DNA from: Bradyrhizobium sp. 195
GTDB lineage: Bacteria; Pseudomonadota; Alphaproteobacteria; Rhizobiales; Xanthobacteraceae
Direction: 5' to 3'
Assembly (NCBI RefSeq): GCF_023101665.1
Contig: NZ_CP082161.1
Coordinates: 4,278,001-4,342,000, forward strand
Length of the DNA stretch: 64,000 bases
Part shown: in pieces, positions 55,521 through 64,000 of the stretch
Layout of the letters: each line of letters begins with the position of its first letter
Position numbering within the stretch: the stretch's first letter is position 1
The notes under the pieces: generated by a model
Told to the model about the DNA's origin: nothing
The model's input: only the letters and a program-made list of their open reading frames with translations
The model's database searches: none
Position numbers and translations under genes: made by a program

Positions 55521-55949
55521 ATGATCCGCAAGTCCATCCTTGTAGCCTTCGCCTGCGCTGCGCTTTCGACGTTCGCTTATGCTCAGGGAGGCGGCGGTGC
55601 TGGCGGCGGAGGCGGCGGTGGCGCGGGTGGCGGTGCCAGTGCCGGCGCCGCTGCAGGGACGGGTACCGGCGGTGCGGGATCTGCGGCCAGCTCAGGTGCC
55701 GGAATGGGCACATCACCCAGCAGCGCCAATTCGGGGCCGTCGGCTCCTTCAGGGATGGGGACGCATGGCACCACCACCGGGGCCAACGCCAACAGGAGCC
55801 AGAGCAATCCGAACGTTCAGCCGCCGACTGCGAACGGCACGTCGCCAACAGCGGCGCAAGCTGCGCGGAACGCTGGTGCCGGCCATGCGCCCAACGGGTT
55901 GCCGATCGGCAGCCCGGGCAGCGGGACCAGCAATGAGGATCAGAAATAG
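55521..55949 (+). CDS. Gly/Ala/Ser-rich secreted protein of unknown function
   Basis: 142 aa. The signal peptide is MIRKSILVAFACAALSTFAY with cleavage after YAQ. The mature part starts with runs of Gly (GGGGAGGGGGGGAGGG), then Gly/Ala/Ser/Thr/Asn/Pro-rich sequence without a fold, ending GSPGSGTSNEDQK. There are no Cys and almost no aromatic or charged residues. The start is the ATG at 55521, with GGGAGA 5-6 bases upstream. Such proteins are common in bradyrhizobia and unassigned. A structural or extracellular-matrix role is only a guess. Confidence 0.75.
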   Translation: MIRKSILVAFACAALSTFAYAQGGGGAGGGGGGGAGGGASAGAAAGTGTGGAGSAASSGAGMGTSPSSANSGPSAPSGMGTHGTTTGANANRSQSNPNVQPPTANGTSPTAAQAARNAGAGHAPNGLPIGSPGSGTSNEDQK

Positions 55950-56186
55950 TCCAGTTCCCGTCCAGATAGGCCCGCGCCGTGCGGGCCTATCTGCTGCCTC
56001 GCATGTGGCAACCGGCGGTCCTGACGCGGACGCCCACGCGGGCGCGTCTCTCGTCGCAGACGGGCCGGCGTGATCTGAGCTGCCGGGCAGCGTTCGACAT
56101 CCCGCATCCAAATTCAGACGCCGATCACCCGGAATCGGCGTTACATTGCCCGCCACGTCTTGATCGATACTCGGATCGCGGCTGCA

Positions 56187-57434
56187 ATGACATCCGACCA
56201 GCAATCGAACAAAACCAAGAAAGTCCGCTGCTGCATTGTCGGCGGCGGACCGGCCGGCATGATGCTCGGGTATCTCTTGGGACGGGCCGGCATCGAGGTC
56301 GTGGTGCTGGAGAAGCATGCTGATTTCTTCCGCGATTTCCGCGGCGATACCGTGCATCCCTCGACGCTTCAGGTGATGGACGAACTCGGCCTGATCGACG
56401 GATTCCTGAAGCTGCCGCATCAGCGCTTGCAGAAGATGGACGGCCTGTTCGGCGGCACGCCGGTGCGCATTGCCGATCTCAGCCGGCTCCACACCAAATA
56501 TCCTTTCATCGCCTTCATGCCGCAATGGGACTTCCTGAATTTCCTGCGCGAGGCCGGCCGGCGCTTTGCCTCGCTCGAGGTGATGATGAGCACGGAGGCG
56601 GTCGATCTGATCCGCCGCGGCGAGACGATCGCCGGCGTGCGGGCGAAAACACCTGACGGCATCCTCGACATCGAGGCCGATCTCACCATCGCTTGCGACG
56701 GCCGGCATTCGACGGTGCGCGAGCGCGCGGGCCTCGCCGTCGAGGAGATCGGCGCGCCGATGGACGTGCTCTGGTTCCGCGCCGGCCGCAAACCCGACGA
56801 AACCGAACACGTGTTCGCGCGCGTCGAGCCCGGCAAGATGATGGTCACCTTCGACCGCGGCGACTATTGGCAATGCGCCTATCTCATTGCCAAGGGACAA
56901 TACGACGCGGTGAGGGCGAGGGGATTGCAGGCGCTGCTCGACGACGTCGTGCGCATGGCACCGATCCTCAGGTCCGGCATCGCCGACGTGAAGAGCTTCG
57001 ACGACGTCAGGCTGCTCACCGTCGCGATCAACCGCTTGGCGCGCTGGACGCAGCCGGGCTTGCTGTGCATCGGCGACGCCGCGCATGCGATGTCGCCGGT
57101 CGGCGGCGTCGGCGTCAATCTCGCCGTGCAGGATGCGGTCGCGACCGCCAATCTGCTGGCCGACAAGATGCAGCACGGCTGTCCGTCCGAGATGGATCTC
57201 GATGCTGTCAGGCGTCGCCGCGAGTTCCCGGTGAAGATGACGCAGCGGATGCAGGTGATCGTGCAGAACAAGATCATCAGTGGCGCCTTGAAAGGCGGCG
57301 ATCGGCCGCTCAAAGTGCCGCTGATCGTGCGCCTCATCACCGCGCTGCCGTGGCTCCAGGGCATTCCGGCGCGCCTGCTTGCGCTCGGCGTGCGGCCCGA
57401 GCATGTGCAGTCGAAAGCCGCGGCGCCATCGTAG
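56187..57434 (+). CDS. FAD-dependent monooxygenase (PHBH fold)
   Basis: A 415-aa aromatic-hydroxylase-type flavoprotein. The FAD motif is CIVGGGPAGMMLGYLLGRAG. The DG motif is TIACDGRHSTVRERAGL. The GD motif is LLCIGDAAHAMSPVGGVGVN. MPQWDFLNFLREAGRRF is also typical. Relatives hydroxylate phenolic or quinone-precursor rings with NAD(P)H and O2; the substrate is unknown and no pathway genes are adjacent. I prefer the ATG at 56187 (MTSDQQSNKTKKVRCCIV); a TTG at 56160 would add nine residues. Confidence 0.9.
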   Translation: MTSDQQSNKTKKVRCCIVGGGPAGMMLGYLLGRAGIEVVVLEKHADFFRDFRGDTVHPSTLQVMDELGLIDGFLKLPHQRLQKMDGLFGGTPVRIADLSRLHTKYPFIAFMPQWDFLNFLREAGRRFASLEVMMSTEAVDLIRRGETIAGVRAKTPDGILDIEADLTIACDGRHSTVRERAGLAVEEIGAPMDVLWFRAGRKPDETEHVFARVEPGKMMVTFDRGDYWQCAYLIAKGQYDAVRARGLQALLDDVVRMAPILRSGIADVKSFDDVRLLTVAINRLARWTQPGLLCIGDAAHAMSPVGGVGVNLAVQDAVATANLLADKMQHGCPSEMDLDAVRRRREFPVKMTQRMQVIVQNKIISGALKGGDRPLKVPLIVRLITALPWLQGIPARLLALGVRPEHVQSKAAAPS

Positions 57435-57613
57435 CGCTGGGAGTCGGTAGGGATAACGCCGCGTTAAATCGCGCGTGCGACGTTGCGAGCGTGCAACAGC
57501 ACCCACGGATTTGCGGACCGGCGCGCGCCCCTGCGCTGCGTTAACTTTGTTGATTCGAATTTTAGTAACACCCGTCTGTGACCGTGCGCCCATCAAAGGA
57601 CACGGGGTGTACC

Positions 57614-58378
57614 ATGCGTAACAAATTGATTGCCGCCTTCGCCTGCACGACCGCTCTTGTTTCGACGGGCGCGGCCACCGCCGCCGATCTCGGCGCGCGC
57701 TACACGAAGGCGCCAGCTTACGCCGAGCCGCTGTTCAACTGGACCGGCTTCTACGTCGGCGGCCACATCGGCGGCGCATGGACCAACGAGCAGTTCATCA
57801 ACAACGGCAACAGCGGCGGCTTCGGCGATCTCTCTCCGGGAGAAGGTTTCCGTCAGCGCAACTCGGGCATCATGGGCGGTGCCCAGATCGGCTACAACTG
57901 GCAGGCCAACAATTACGTGTTCGGCATGGAAGGCACGATCTCCGGCCTCAACAACAAGGGCTCGTTCACGAACACCGTGTTTGGCGCCGGTGATGACGTG
58001 TTCTCCTGGCGTGCCAACGTTCTGGCAACGGTCGTCGGCCGCGCCGGCTTTGCCGTGCAGAACAACCTCTTCTACATCAAGGGCGGCTATGCCGGCGTGA
58101 ACAACCGTCTCTCGGTCAGCGACACCGTCGGCACGGCAGGTTCGGGCGGTCAGACCCACTGGGCCAACGGCTGGACCGTCGGCGCCGGCTGGGAATACGG
58201 CGTCACCCGCAACTGGATCGTCGGCCTCGAGTACAACTACGCTGCTTTCGGCAGCCAGACCTATCAGCTCGGCGGCACCACGACCAACTACACCTTCGAC
58301 GCCAAGCCGCGCGATATCCAGTGGGCCGTTGTGCGCGCGAGCTACAAGTTCGACGCGCCGACCATCGCCCGCTACTGA
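57614..58378 (+). CDS. Outer-membrane beta-barrel protein, Omp31/RopB-like (first of two)
   Basis: A 254-aa outer-membrane protein. The signal peptide ends near ATAADLG (residue 24). The typical rhizobial motif NWTGFYVGGHIGGAW (about 42-56) is followed by amphipathic strands. The C-terminal strand PTIARY ends in an aromatic residue, as porin-like barrels do (Tyr). A terminator follows at 58432. The start is the ATG at 57614; upstream codons are not protein-like. It shares its N-terminal plan with the gene at 59757-60539. Confidence 0.9.
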   Translation: MRNKLIAAFACTTALVSTGAATAADLGARYTKAPAYAEPLFNWTGFYVGGHIGGAWTNEQFINNGNSGGFGDLSPGEGFRQRNSGIMGGAQIGYNWQANNYVFGMEGTISGLNNKGSFTNTVFGAGDDVFSWRANVLATVVGRAGFAVQNNLFYIKGGYAGVNNRLSVSDTVGTAGSGGQTHWANGWTVGAGWEYGVTRNWIVGLEYNYAAFGSQTYQLGGTTTNYTFDAKPRDIQWAVVRASYKFDAPTIARY

Positions 58379-58431
58379 GCACGTCGACCGCAACGCGACC
58401 AACGATCAAGAAAAGCACTGCCAAAATTCAA

Positions 58432-58461
58432 AAGCCCCGGCTTCGACCGGGGCTTCTTTTT
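58432..58461. terminator. Bidirectional terminator between omp and the SDR gene
   Basis: A perfect 9-bp stem: AAGCCCCGG (58432-58440), loop CTTCGA, CCGGGGCTT (58447-58455), then CTTTTT on the plus strand and TTTTGAATTTT on the minus strand. It serves the convergent genes ending at 58378 and 58480. Confidence 0.92.
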
Positions 58462-58479
58462 GCGTGGTGCCGTCCGGCC

Positions 58480-59250
58480 TCAGGCCATCACCGAGAAGCC
58501 GCCATCGATGGGGATTGCGGTGCCCGTGACGAAGTTCGACGCGGACGATGCGAGGAACACCGCGATGCCGGCGAAGTCATCGACGTCGCCCCAGCGCCCC
58601 GCAGGCGTGCGCGCCAGCACCCGCTCGTGCAATCCCGAGACCTGCTGCCGCGCGCCCCGGGTGAGGTCGGTATCGATCCAGCCCGGCAGGATCGCGTTGA
58701 CCTGGATGTTGTCAGGCGCCCAGGCGTTGGCGCAGGCACGCGTGTACTGCACGATTCCGCCCTTGCTCGCCGCATAGGCGGTGGCGAAGCTCGCACCGAA
58801 GATCGACATCATCGAGCCGATGTTGATCACCTTGCCGTTGCCTGACGCCTTCAAGGCAGGATAGGCGAGCTTCGAGCACAGGAAGGCGCTGGTGAGGTTG
58901 GTGTCGATCACCTTGTTCCACTCGTCGAGCTCGAGCTCGTGCGGCGGCTTGCGGATGCTCATGCCGGCATTGTTGACGAGGATGTCGATGCGGCCGAGAT
59001 CCTTGACCACGCGCGCGATCATGGCTTCGATTGCGGCCTTGTCGGTGACGTCGGTCGCAACCGCGATCGCCTTGATGCCGCGCTGCCTGAGATCTTCGGT
59101 GGCTGCGTTGGACTTCGCCTCGTTGCGTCCGACCACGGCGATGTCGGCGCCGGCGTCGGCAAGGCCGCGCGCCATGCCGAGCCCGATGCCGCCATTGCCT
59201 CCTGTTACGACCGCGACCTTGCCGCGGAGATCGAACCGGCTGGATGTCAT
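58480..59250 (-). CDS. Short-chain dehydrogenase/reductase
   Basis: A classical SDR, 256 aa. The cofactor motif is VVTGGNGGIGLGMARGLADA. NNAG is present in ILVNNAGMSIRK. The catalytic Ser is in INIGSMMSIFG, and the YxxxK is in TAYAASKGGIVQYTRA. The closing GTAIPIDGGFSVM is typical. The AVVGRNE after strand 2 suggests NADP(H). It is similar to gluconate 5-dehydrogenase and 3-oxoacyl-ACP reductase groups; the substrate is open. A 61-aa membrane-protein gene lies 21 bases upstream on the same strand, so the two are probably one operon. Confidence 0.9.
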   Translation of the reverse strand: MTSSRFDLRGKVAVVTGGNGGIGLGMARGLADAGADIAVVGRNEAKSNAATEDLRQRGIKAIAVATDVTDKAAIEAMIARVVKDLGRIDILVNNAGMSIRKPPHELELDEWNKVIDTNLTSAFLCSKLAYPALKASGNGKVINIGSMMSIFGASFATAYAASKGGIVQYTRACANAWAPDNIQVNAILPGWIDTDLTRGARQQVSGLHERVLARTPAGRWGDVDDFAGIAVFLASSASNFVTGTAIPIDGGFSVMA

Positions 59251-59271
59251 GCTTGTATTCCCTGGTTTCTT

Positions 59272-59457
59272 TTATTGGTTGCTCTGCCAGATCAGCACCA
59301 GCCCGAAGCCGGCCATGGCGGCGCCATAGCCGGCCCATTGCAGCTGGTTGACCATGAAGCTCGATCGCGGCCAGGGGACGGTGCCCGTGCCCTGTCCGAT
59401 CCAGAGCAGCCCGACGGCGAGGGCGAACAGGCCTGCCACAAGCAGAAATCTGCGCAT
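59272..59457 (-). CDS. Small two-helix membrane protein, 61 aa
   Basis: Starts MRRFLLVAGLFALAVGLLWI and ends AAMAGFGLVLIWQSNQ. Two hydrophobic helices flank a short loop with GQGTGTVPWPRSSFM. The start is the ATG at 59457; in-frame upstream sequence is not protein-like. It is the first gene of a likely pair with the SDR gene. Similar short proteins are annotated as hypothetical in many proteobacteria. Function unknown. Confidence 0.75.
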   Translation of the reverse strand: MRRFLLVAGLFALAVGLLWIGQGTGTVPWPRSSFMVNQLQWAGYGAAMAGFGLVLIWQSNQ

Positions 59458-59705
59458 GCATTCCCCTATCGGTCCGCTTCCGTCGCGACTCGCGGCATCA
59501 ACGATGCTGCGGTCTCGAAAGCTTGGGGCGCACAGTAACCGCAGCTTTGCTTCGGTTACAATGGCGGCGCCGGCAGCGGCGACGCCCGGCACACGTCGCG
59601 ATGCGCAGGGCAGGGCTATCACCGATGCGGTGGGGTGATCGAAGCTCAGCTCACCGCAGCGTGCCGTCGTTGGAGGCGAGCACTGGCTGCCGGCGCGCTC
59701 ACAAC

Positions 59706-59734
59706 GAAAAAGCCCCGGACGATGCCGGGGCTTT
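59706..59734 (-). terminator. Terminator of the second Omp31-like gene
   Basis: A perfect 10-bp stem: AAAGCCCCGG (59709-59718), loop ACGATG, CCGGGGCTTT (59725-59734). A T-run follows on the minus strand. It begins 22 bases after the stop of the minus-strand omp gene. Confidence 0.92.
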
Positions 59735-59756
59735 GACGTTTGATCGTGAGATCAGA

Positions 59757-60539
59757 TCAGTACTTCGCGACGACCGGACCGGTCCAGTTGAAGCGGTAGA
59801 CCAGCGAGGTCGAGATCGTCTGGTTCCAGCTGTTGGCGCGGATGCTGTTGCCAACCGCAACGTTACCGACGTCGAACAGTTCGTCCTGAGTCTTGGCGTT
59901 GTAGAAGGCCGAACGATACTCGGTCTTCATGAACCAGCCGGGCGAAGAGATGCCGAAGATGTTCAGGCTGTTCTCGACACCGCCACCGACGAACCAGCCG
60001 TTGCGGTTGTAGCTGTTGAGATGGATGCCAGCGGGAGTGCCGCCCAGCGTCGTGAAGTTGGTCTGGCCGAAGTGGGCGCCCGAGTAACCGCCGTTGACGT
60101 AGGAGAGAACGTTCGGGGCGACCAGCCAGCCGAGGCGCACGCCCGCGGCCCAGGAGGTTTCCAGCTTCTGGTTGCCGGTGATGCCGATGGTCGGATCCTG
60201 GATGGTGGCGCGGATGCTGCCGAACTGGCCGTCAGCGAACACGCCGGCGACCCAGGTGCCGCTGAACTGCCAGTCGTAACCGGCGCCGACGGTGCCGAAC
60301 CAACCGGAGCCGCCCTGACGCTGGTCGATGGTCAGCGGAACCGCGCCGACAGTGGTCTGGACATGCTGGTCGGCATTGGAGAGGCCGCCGCCGCCACCGC
60401 CGAAGACATAGAAGCCCGTCCAGTTGGCGACGGGCGCCGGCATCGGAGCCTTCACGTAGGGACGGGCACCAAGGTCAGCGGCCGAGGCCGAACCGGTCAT
60501 CGCCGCAACAGCGGTCAGAGCGAGCAAAGTCTTTTTCAT
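59757..60539 (-). CDS. Outer-membrane beta-barrel protein, Omp31/RopB-like (second of two)
   Basis: A 260-aa outer-membrane protein. The signal peptide is MKKTLLALTAVAAMTGSASA. The mature protein begins ADLGARPYVKAPMPAPVANW and has TGFYVFGGGGGGLSNADQHV, then barrel strands such as FGTVGAGYDWQFSGTWVAGV, and ends YRFNWTGPVVAKY. The start ATG at 60539 fixes a perfect signal peptide. It lies 1.4 kb from the first copy but in the opposite orientation, so any duplication is old or inverted. Confidence 0.9.
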   Translation of the reverse strand: MKKTLLALTAVAAMTGSASAADLGARPYVKAPMPAPVANWTGFYVFGGGGGGLSNADQHVQTTVGAVPLTIDQRQGGSGWFGTVGAGYDWQFSGTWVAGVFADGQFGSIRATIQDPTIGITGNQKLETSWAAGVRLGWLVAPNVLSYVNGGYSGAHFGQTNFTTLGGTPAGIHLNSYNRNGWFVGGGVENSLNIFGISSPGWFMKTEYRSAFYNAKTQDELFDVGNVAVGNSIRANSWNQTISTSLVYRFNWTGPVVAKY

Positions 60540-60981
60540 GTCAAAATCCCCAACCTTGGTCTGTCGTAGTAGGCGCGAGCGCGCTGAAGTTCGTTTCATC
60601 TGATGACCCGGACTATAGACGTTTCCCGCCGAAATGCTGTTGCCGGCTAGGCACAGTCGCCGGAAAACGCCGCTGAGCGGGCATTTGGGCCGCAGTCCCC
60701 GAAATTGGAAATAACTACGTAAAATCAGTGGCTTGTTCAGATTTTGAAATTTCGAATTCGAGTAAGATTTCGTTAGGAAATTCGGCTTTGTCCGAAATGG
60801 ATGCAATCCCGCCTCAGCCTCGGCGCCGTGAGTCGCTGGCCGAGTCGCGGTGACGGCGCCGGGAATCGCTCAAAGCCGTGCGGACCGCGGGTGCAGACGT
60901 CATCGACAAGGGACCCCCACAAAACAAAAGAGCCCCGGCTTCTCGCCGAGGCTCTTGAGCGCAGTGGACGGCCCGGAAGGC
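60540..60981. other. 442-base region between parE and the second omp gene
   Basis: Holds the omp promoter and leader (minus) on the left and the parE terminator on the right. The part at 60705-60790 is clearly AT-richer than the surroundings, as strong omp promoters often are, but it lies about 170-250 bases from the start codon. No gene is seen. Confidence 0.4.
60921..60957 (-). terminator. Rho-independent terminator of parE
   Basis: Stem AAGAGCC-C-CGGC (60928-60939) against GCCG-A-GGCTCTT (60945-60956), one mismatch in 12. On the minus strand it runs into TTTTGTTTTG. It starts 25 bases after the parE stop. Confidence 0.85.
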
Positions 60982-63024
<2,043 letters not shown>

Positions 63025-63212
63025 ATATCTTGATGCGTTTTGAGGGCCGCATAAGCGGCGAATCGATTGGGCCGACTATGCCACTTCTGACTTGGAAAGG
63101 TTATCGCAGGGCGGGCCGGGCGGTGTGATTGAGGGCCAATCCCGGCGATTTTACGCCGCAGCCCCTCCAATTCCCGGCAATTTGACCTGCCGGTCTGCGC
63201 GGAGCCGGGTTT

Positions 63213-63229
63213 TGTGACTTGATGTCACA
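63213..63229. promoter_or_regulatory. TGTGAC-N5-GTCACA inverted repeat upstream of the DedA gene
   Basis: A perfect 6-bp dyad with a 5-base spacer, 69 bases before the DedA start. It resembles a CRP/FNR-family site (TGTGA-N6-TCACA) but the spacer between the core halves is 7 rather than 6. It may be an operator of another regulator. No promoter boxes are clearly placed around it. Confidence 0.35.
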
Positions 63230-63297
63230 CAAGTCCTTGGCTTACCAGTCTTTTTCATCCAGCAGCACCTTGAGACGGGGCGGGAAGGCTATTTTTG

Positions 63298-63828
63298 ATG
63301 GAGCAGTATGCGCACGCCCTGGCCGACTTTGTGCGCGTTCACCAGGCCTGGGCGGCTCCGATCGTGTTCCTGCTCGCCTTCGGAGAATCGCTCGCCTTCA
63401 TCTCGCTGCTGATCCCGGCCTGGGGCGCGCTGGTGGGAATCGGTGCGCTGATCGGAGCGAGTGGCATCAGCTTCTTTCCGGTCTGGATCGCCGGCGGCCT
63501 CGGTGCGGCGCTGGGCGATTGGGTCTCTTACTGGTTCGGCTTCCGCTACAAGGAGAAAGTCGCCCAGATGTGGCCGCTCTCGCGCTATCCGGAGCTCCTG
63601 CCCAGAGGCGAGGCCTTTGTGCGGAGCTGGGGCGTGCCCAGCATCTTCATCGGCCGGTTCTTCGGTCCCCTGCGCGCCTCGGTGCCGCTCGCGGCCGGCA
63701 TCTTCGAGATGCCTTATTGGAGTTTCCAGGCCGCCAATTTCATCTCGGCCCTGGTCTGGTCGGCCGTGCTGCTGCTGTTCGGCGATGTGCTCGCCAAGAT
63801 CATGGAATGGATCTGGCGGGTGATCTGA
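63298..63828 (+). CDS. DedA-family membrane protein (SNARE-associated/VTT domain)
   Basis: A 176-aa inner-membrane protein. Family marks are FLLAFGESLAFISLLIPAWG with the conserved Glu, GAALGDWVSYWFGF, and the Gly/Arg motif SIFIGRFFGPLRASVPLAAG. DedA proteins are linked to proton motive force, undecaprenyl-phosphate recycling and envelope integrity; some are lipid scramblase-like. The start is the ATG at 63298 (MEQYAHALADFVRVHQAWAA), with GGGAAGG about 10 bases upstream. The TTG directly before it is less likely. Confidence 0.93.
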   Translation: MEQYAHALADFVRVHQAWAAPIVFLLAFGESLAFISLLIPAWGALVGIGALIGASGISFFPVWIAGGLGAALGDWVSYWFGFRYKEKVAQMWPLSRYPELLPRGEAFVRSWGVPSIFIGRFFGPLRASVPLAAGIFEMPYWSFQAANFISALVWSAVLLLFGDVLAKIMEWIWRVI

Positions 63829-64000
63829 CTCCAAACCTTGACGGGAACCGCATCTGGCCCTATAGCCGCGCACCATGATCAACGCCGCGACCATCCTGTT
63901 CGCCCGTCGCCGCCGCCGCAGTCTTGCGGTTTGGGCGGTCGATCGCGTTTGAGATCATCGTCTTTGCCGCTGGATCCGATCCGCGGCATTCTCTCTCCTG

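Noticed and set aside
63879..63989. A 36-codon minus-strand ORF with an AGGAG-like site at the window end
   Set aside because: No hydrophobic segment or recognisable pattern, and short frames of this kind are frequent in such GC-rich sequence; not enough to call a gene.

Overview
The window is a gene-dense, GC-rich stretch of alphaproteobacterial chromosome. I infer Bradyrhizobium or a very close relative. The grounds are the order rne / amiC / PBP1A / prfB, the suf cluster with SufT, the DUF1236, Omp31-like and cyclase-TPR proteins, the palindromic intergenic repeats in the style of that genus, and an EcfG-type general-stress promoter. Most genes are core functions. I see no phage, IS element, integrase, CRISPR array, rRNA or tRNA.

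Layout. 1-4.4 kb (minus strand): 5' end of accB, aroQ, a stress-type DUF1236 protein, a DsbA-family oxidoreductase and an M48 TPR metalloprotease. 4.6-7.8 kb (plus): aminotransferase, bioY, dctA. 7.9-12.3 kb (minus): DadA-like oxidoreductase and RNase E with a very unusual histidine-rich insertion. 13-19.2 kb (plus): amidase AmiC, a 23-bp tandem palindromic repeat, PBP1A, prfB with its programmed +1 frameshift, and a beta-hydroxyacid dehydrogenase. 19.4-23.8 kb (plus): a class III cyclase-TPR protein, a DMT permease and an ABC substrate-binding protein. 23.8-36 kb: M23 peptidase, one-cysteine peroxiredoxin with a basic tail, large AsmA-like protein, chemoreceptor, 28-residue membrane peptide, DoxX, MFS permease, tyrS. 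35.6-41.1 kb: anmK, GST, SMR exporter, alpha/beta hydrolase, and a divergent LytTR regulator / acyltransferase pair.

41.2-48.2 kb is the Fe-S assembly cluster: an IscS/NifS-type cysteine desulfurase, then sufB-C-D-S-T-A. It has translational coupling at D/S and S/T and a palindromic repeat between sufB and sufC. 48.3-53.5 kb: TfoX-like protein, fabA flanked by two copies of one inverted-repeat element, a diguanylate cyclase, an RhlE-type helicase and an AraC regulator. 53.7-63.8 kb: caspase-like protein, Gly-rich secreted protein, FAD monooxygenase, two Omp31-like porins, SDR dehydrogenase, small membrane protein, parE and a DedA protein.

The genes cover envelope building and recycling (AmiC, PBP1A, M23, AnmK, AsmA-like, Omp), RNA and translation (RNase E, RhlE, RF2, TyrS), redox and Fe-S maintenance (DsbA, Bcp, Suf, GST), and environmental sensing (MCP, GGDEF, cyclase, LytTR, AraC). 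No whole new system stands out. The strongest oddities are the His-rich block inside the RNase E S1 domain, the tandem hairpin array with compensatory changes overlapping the amiC stop codon, the repeat-flanked fabA with a repeat-derived C-terminus on the neighbouring TfoX protein, and the evenly spaced palindromes over the GST promoter.
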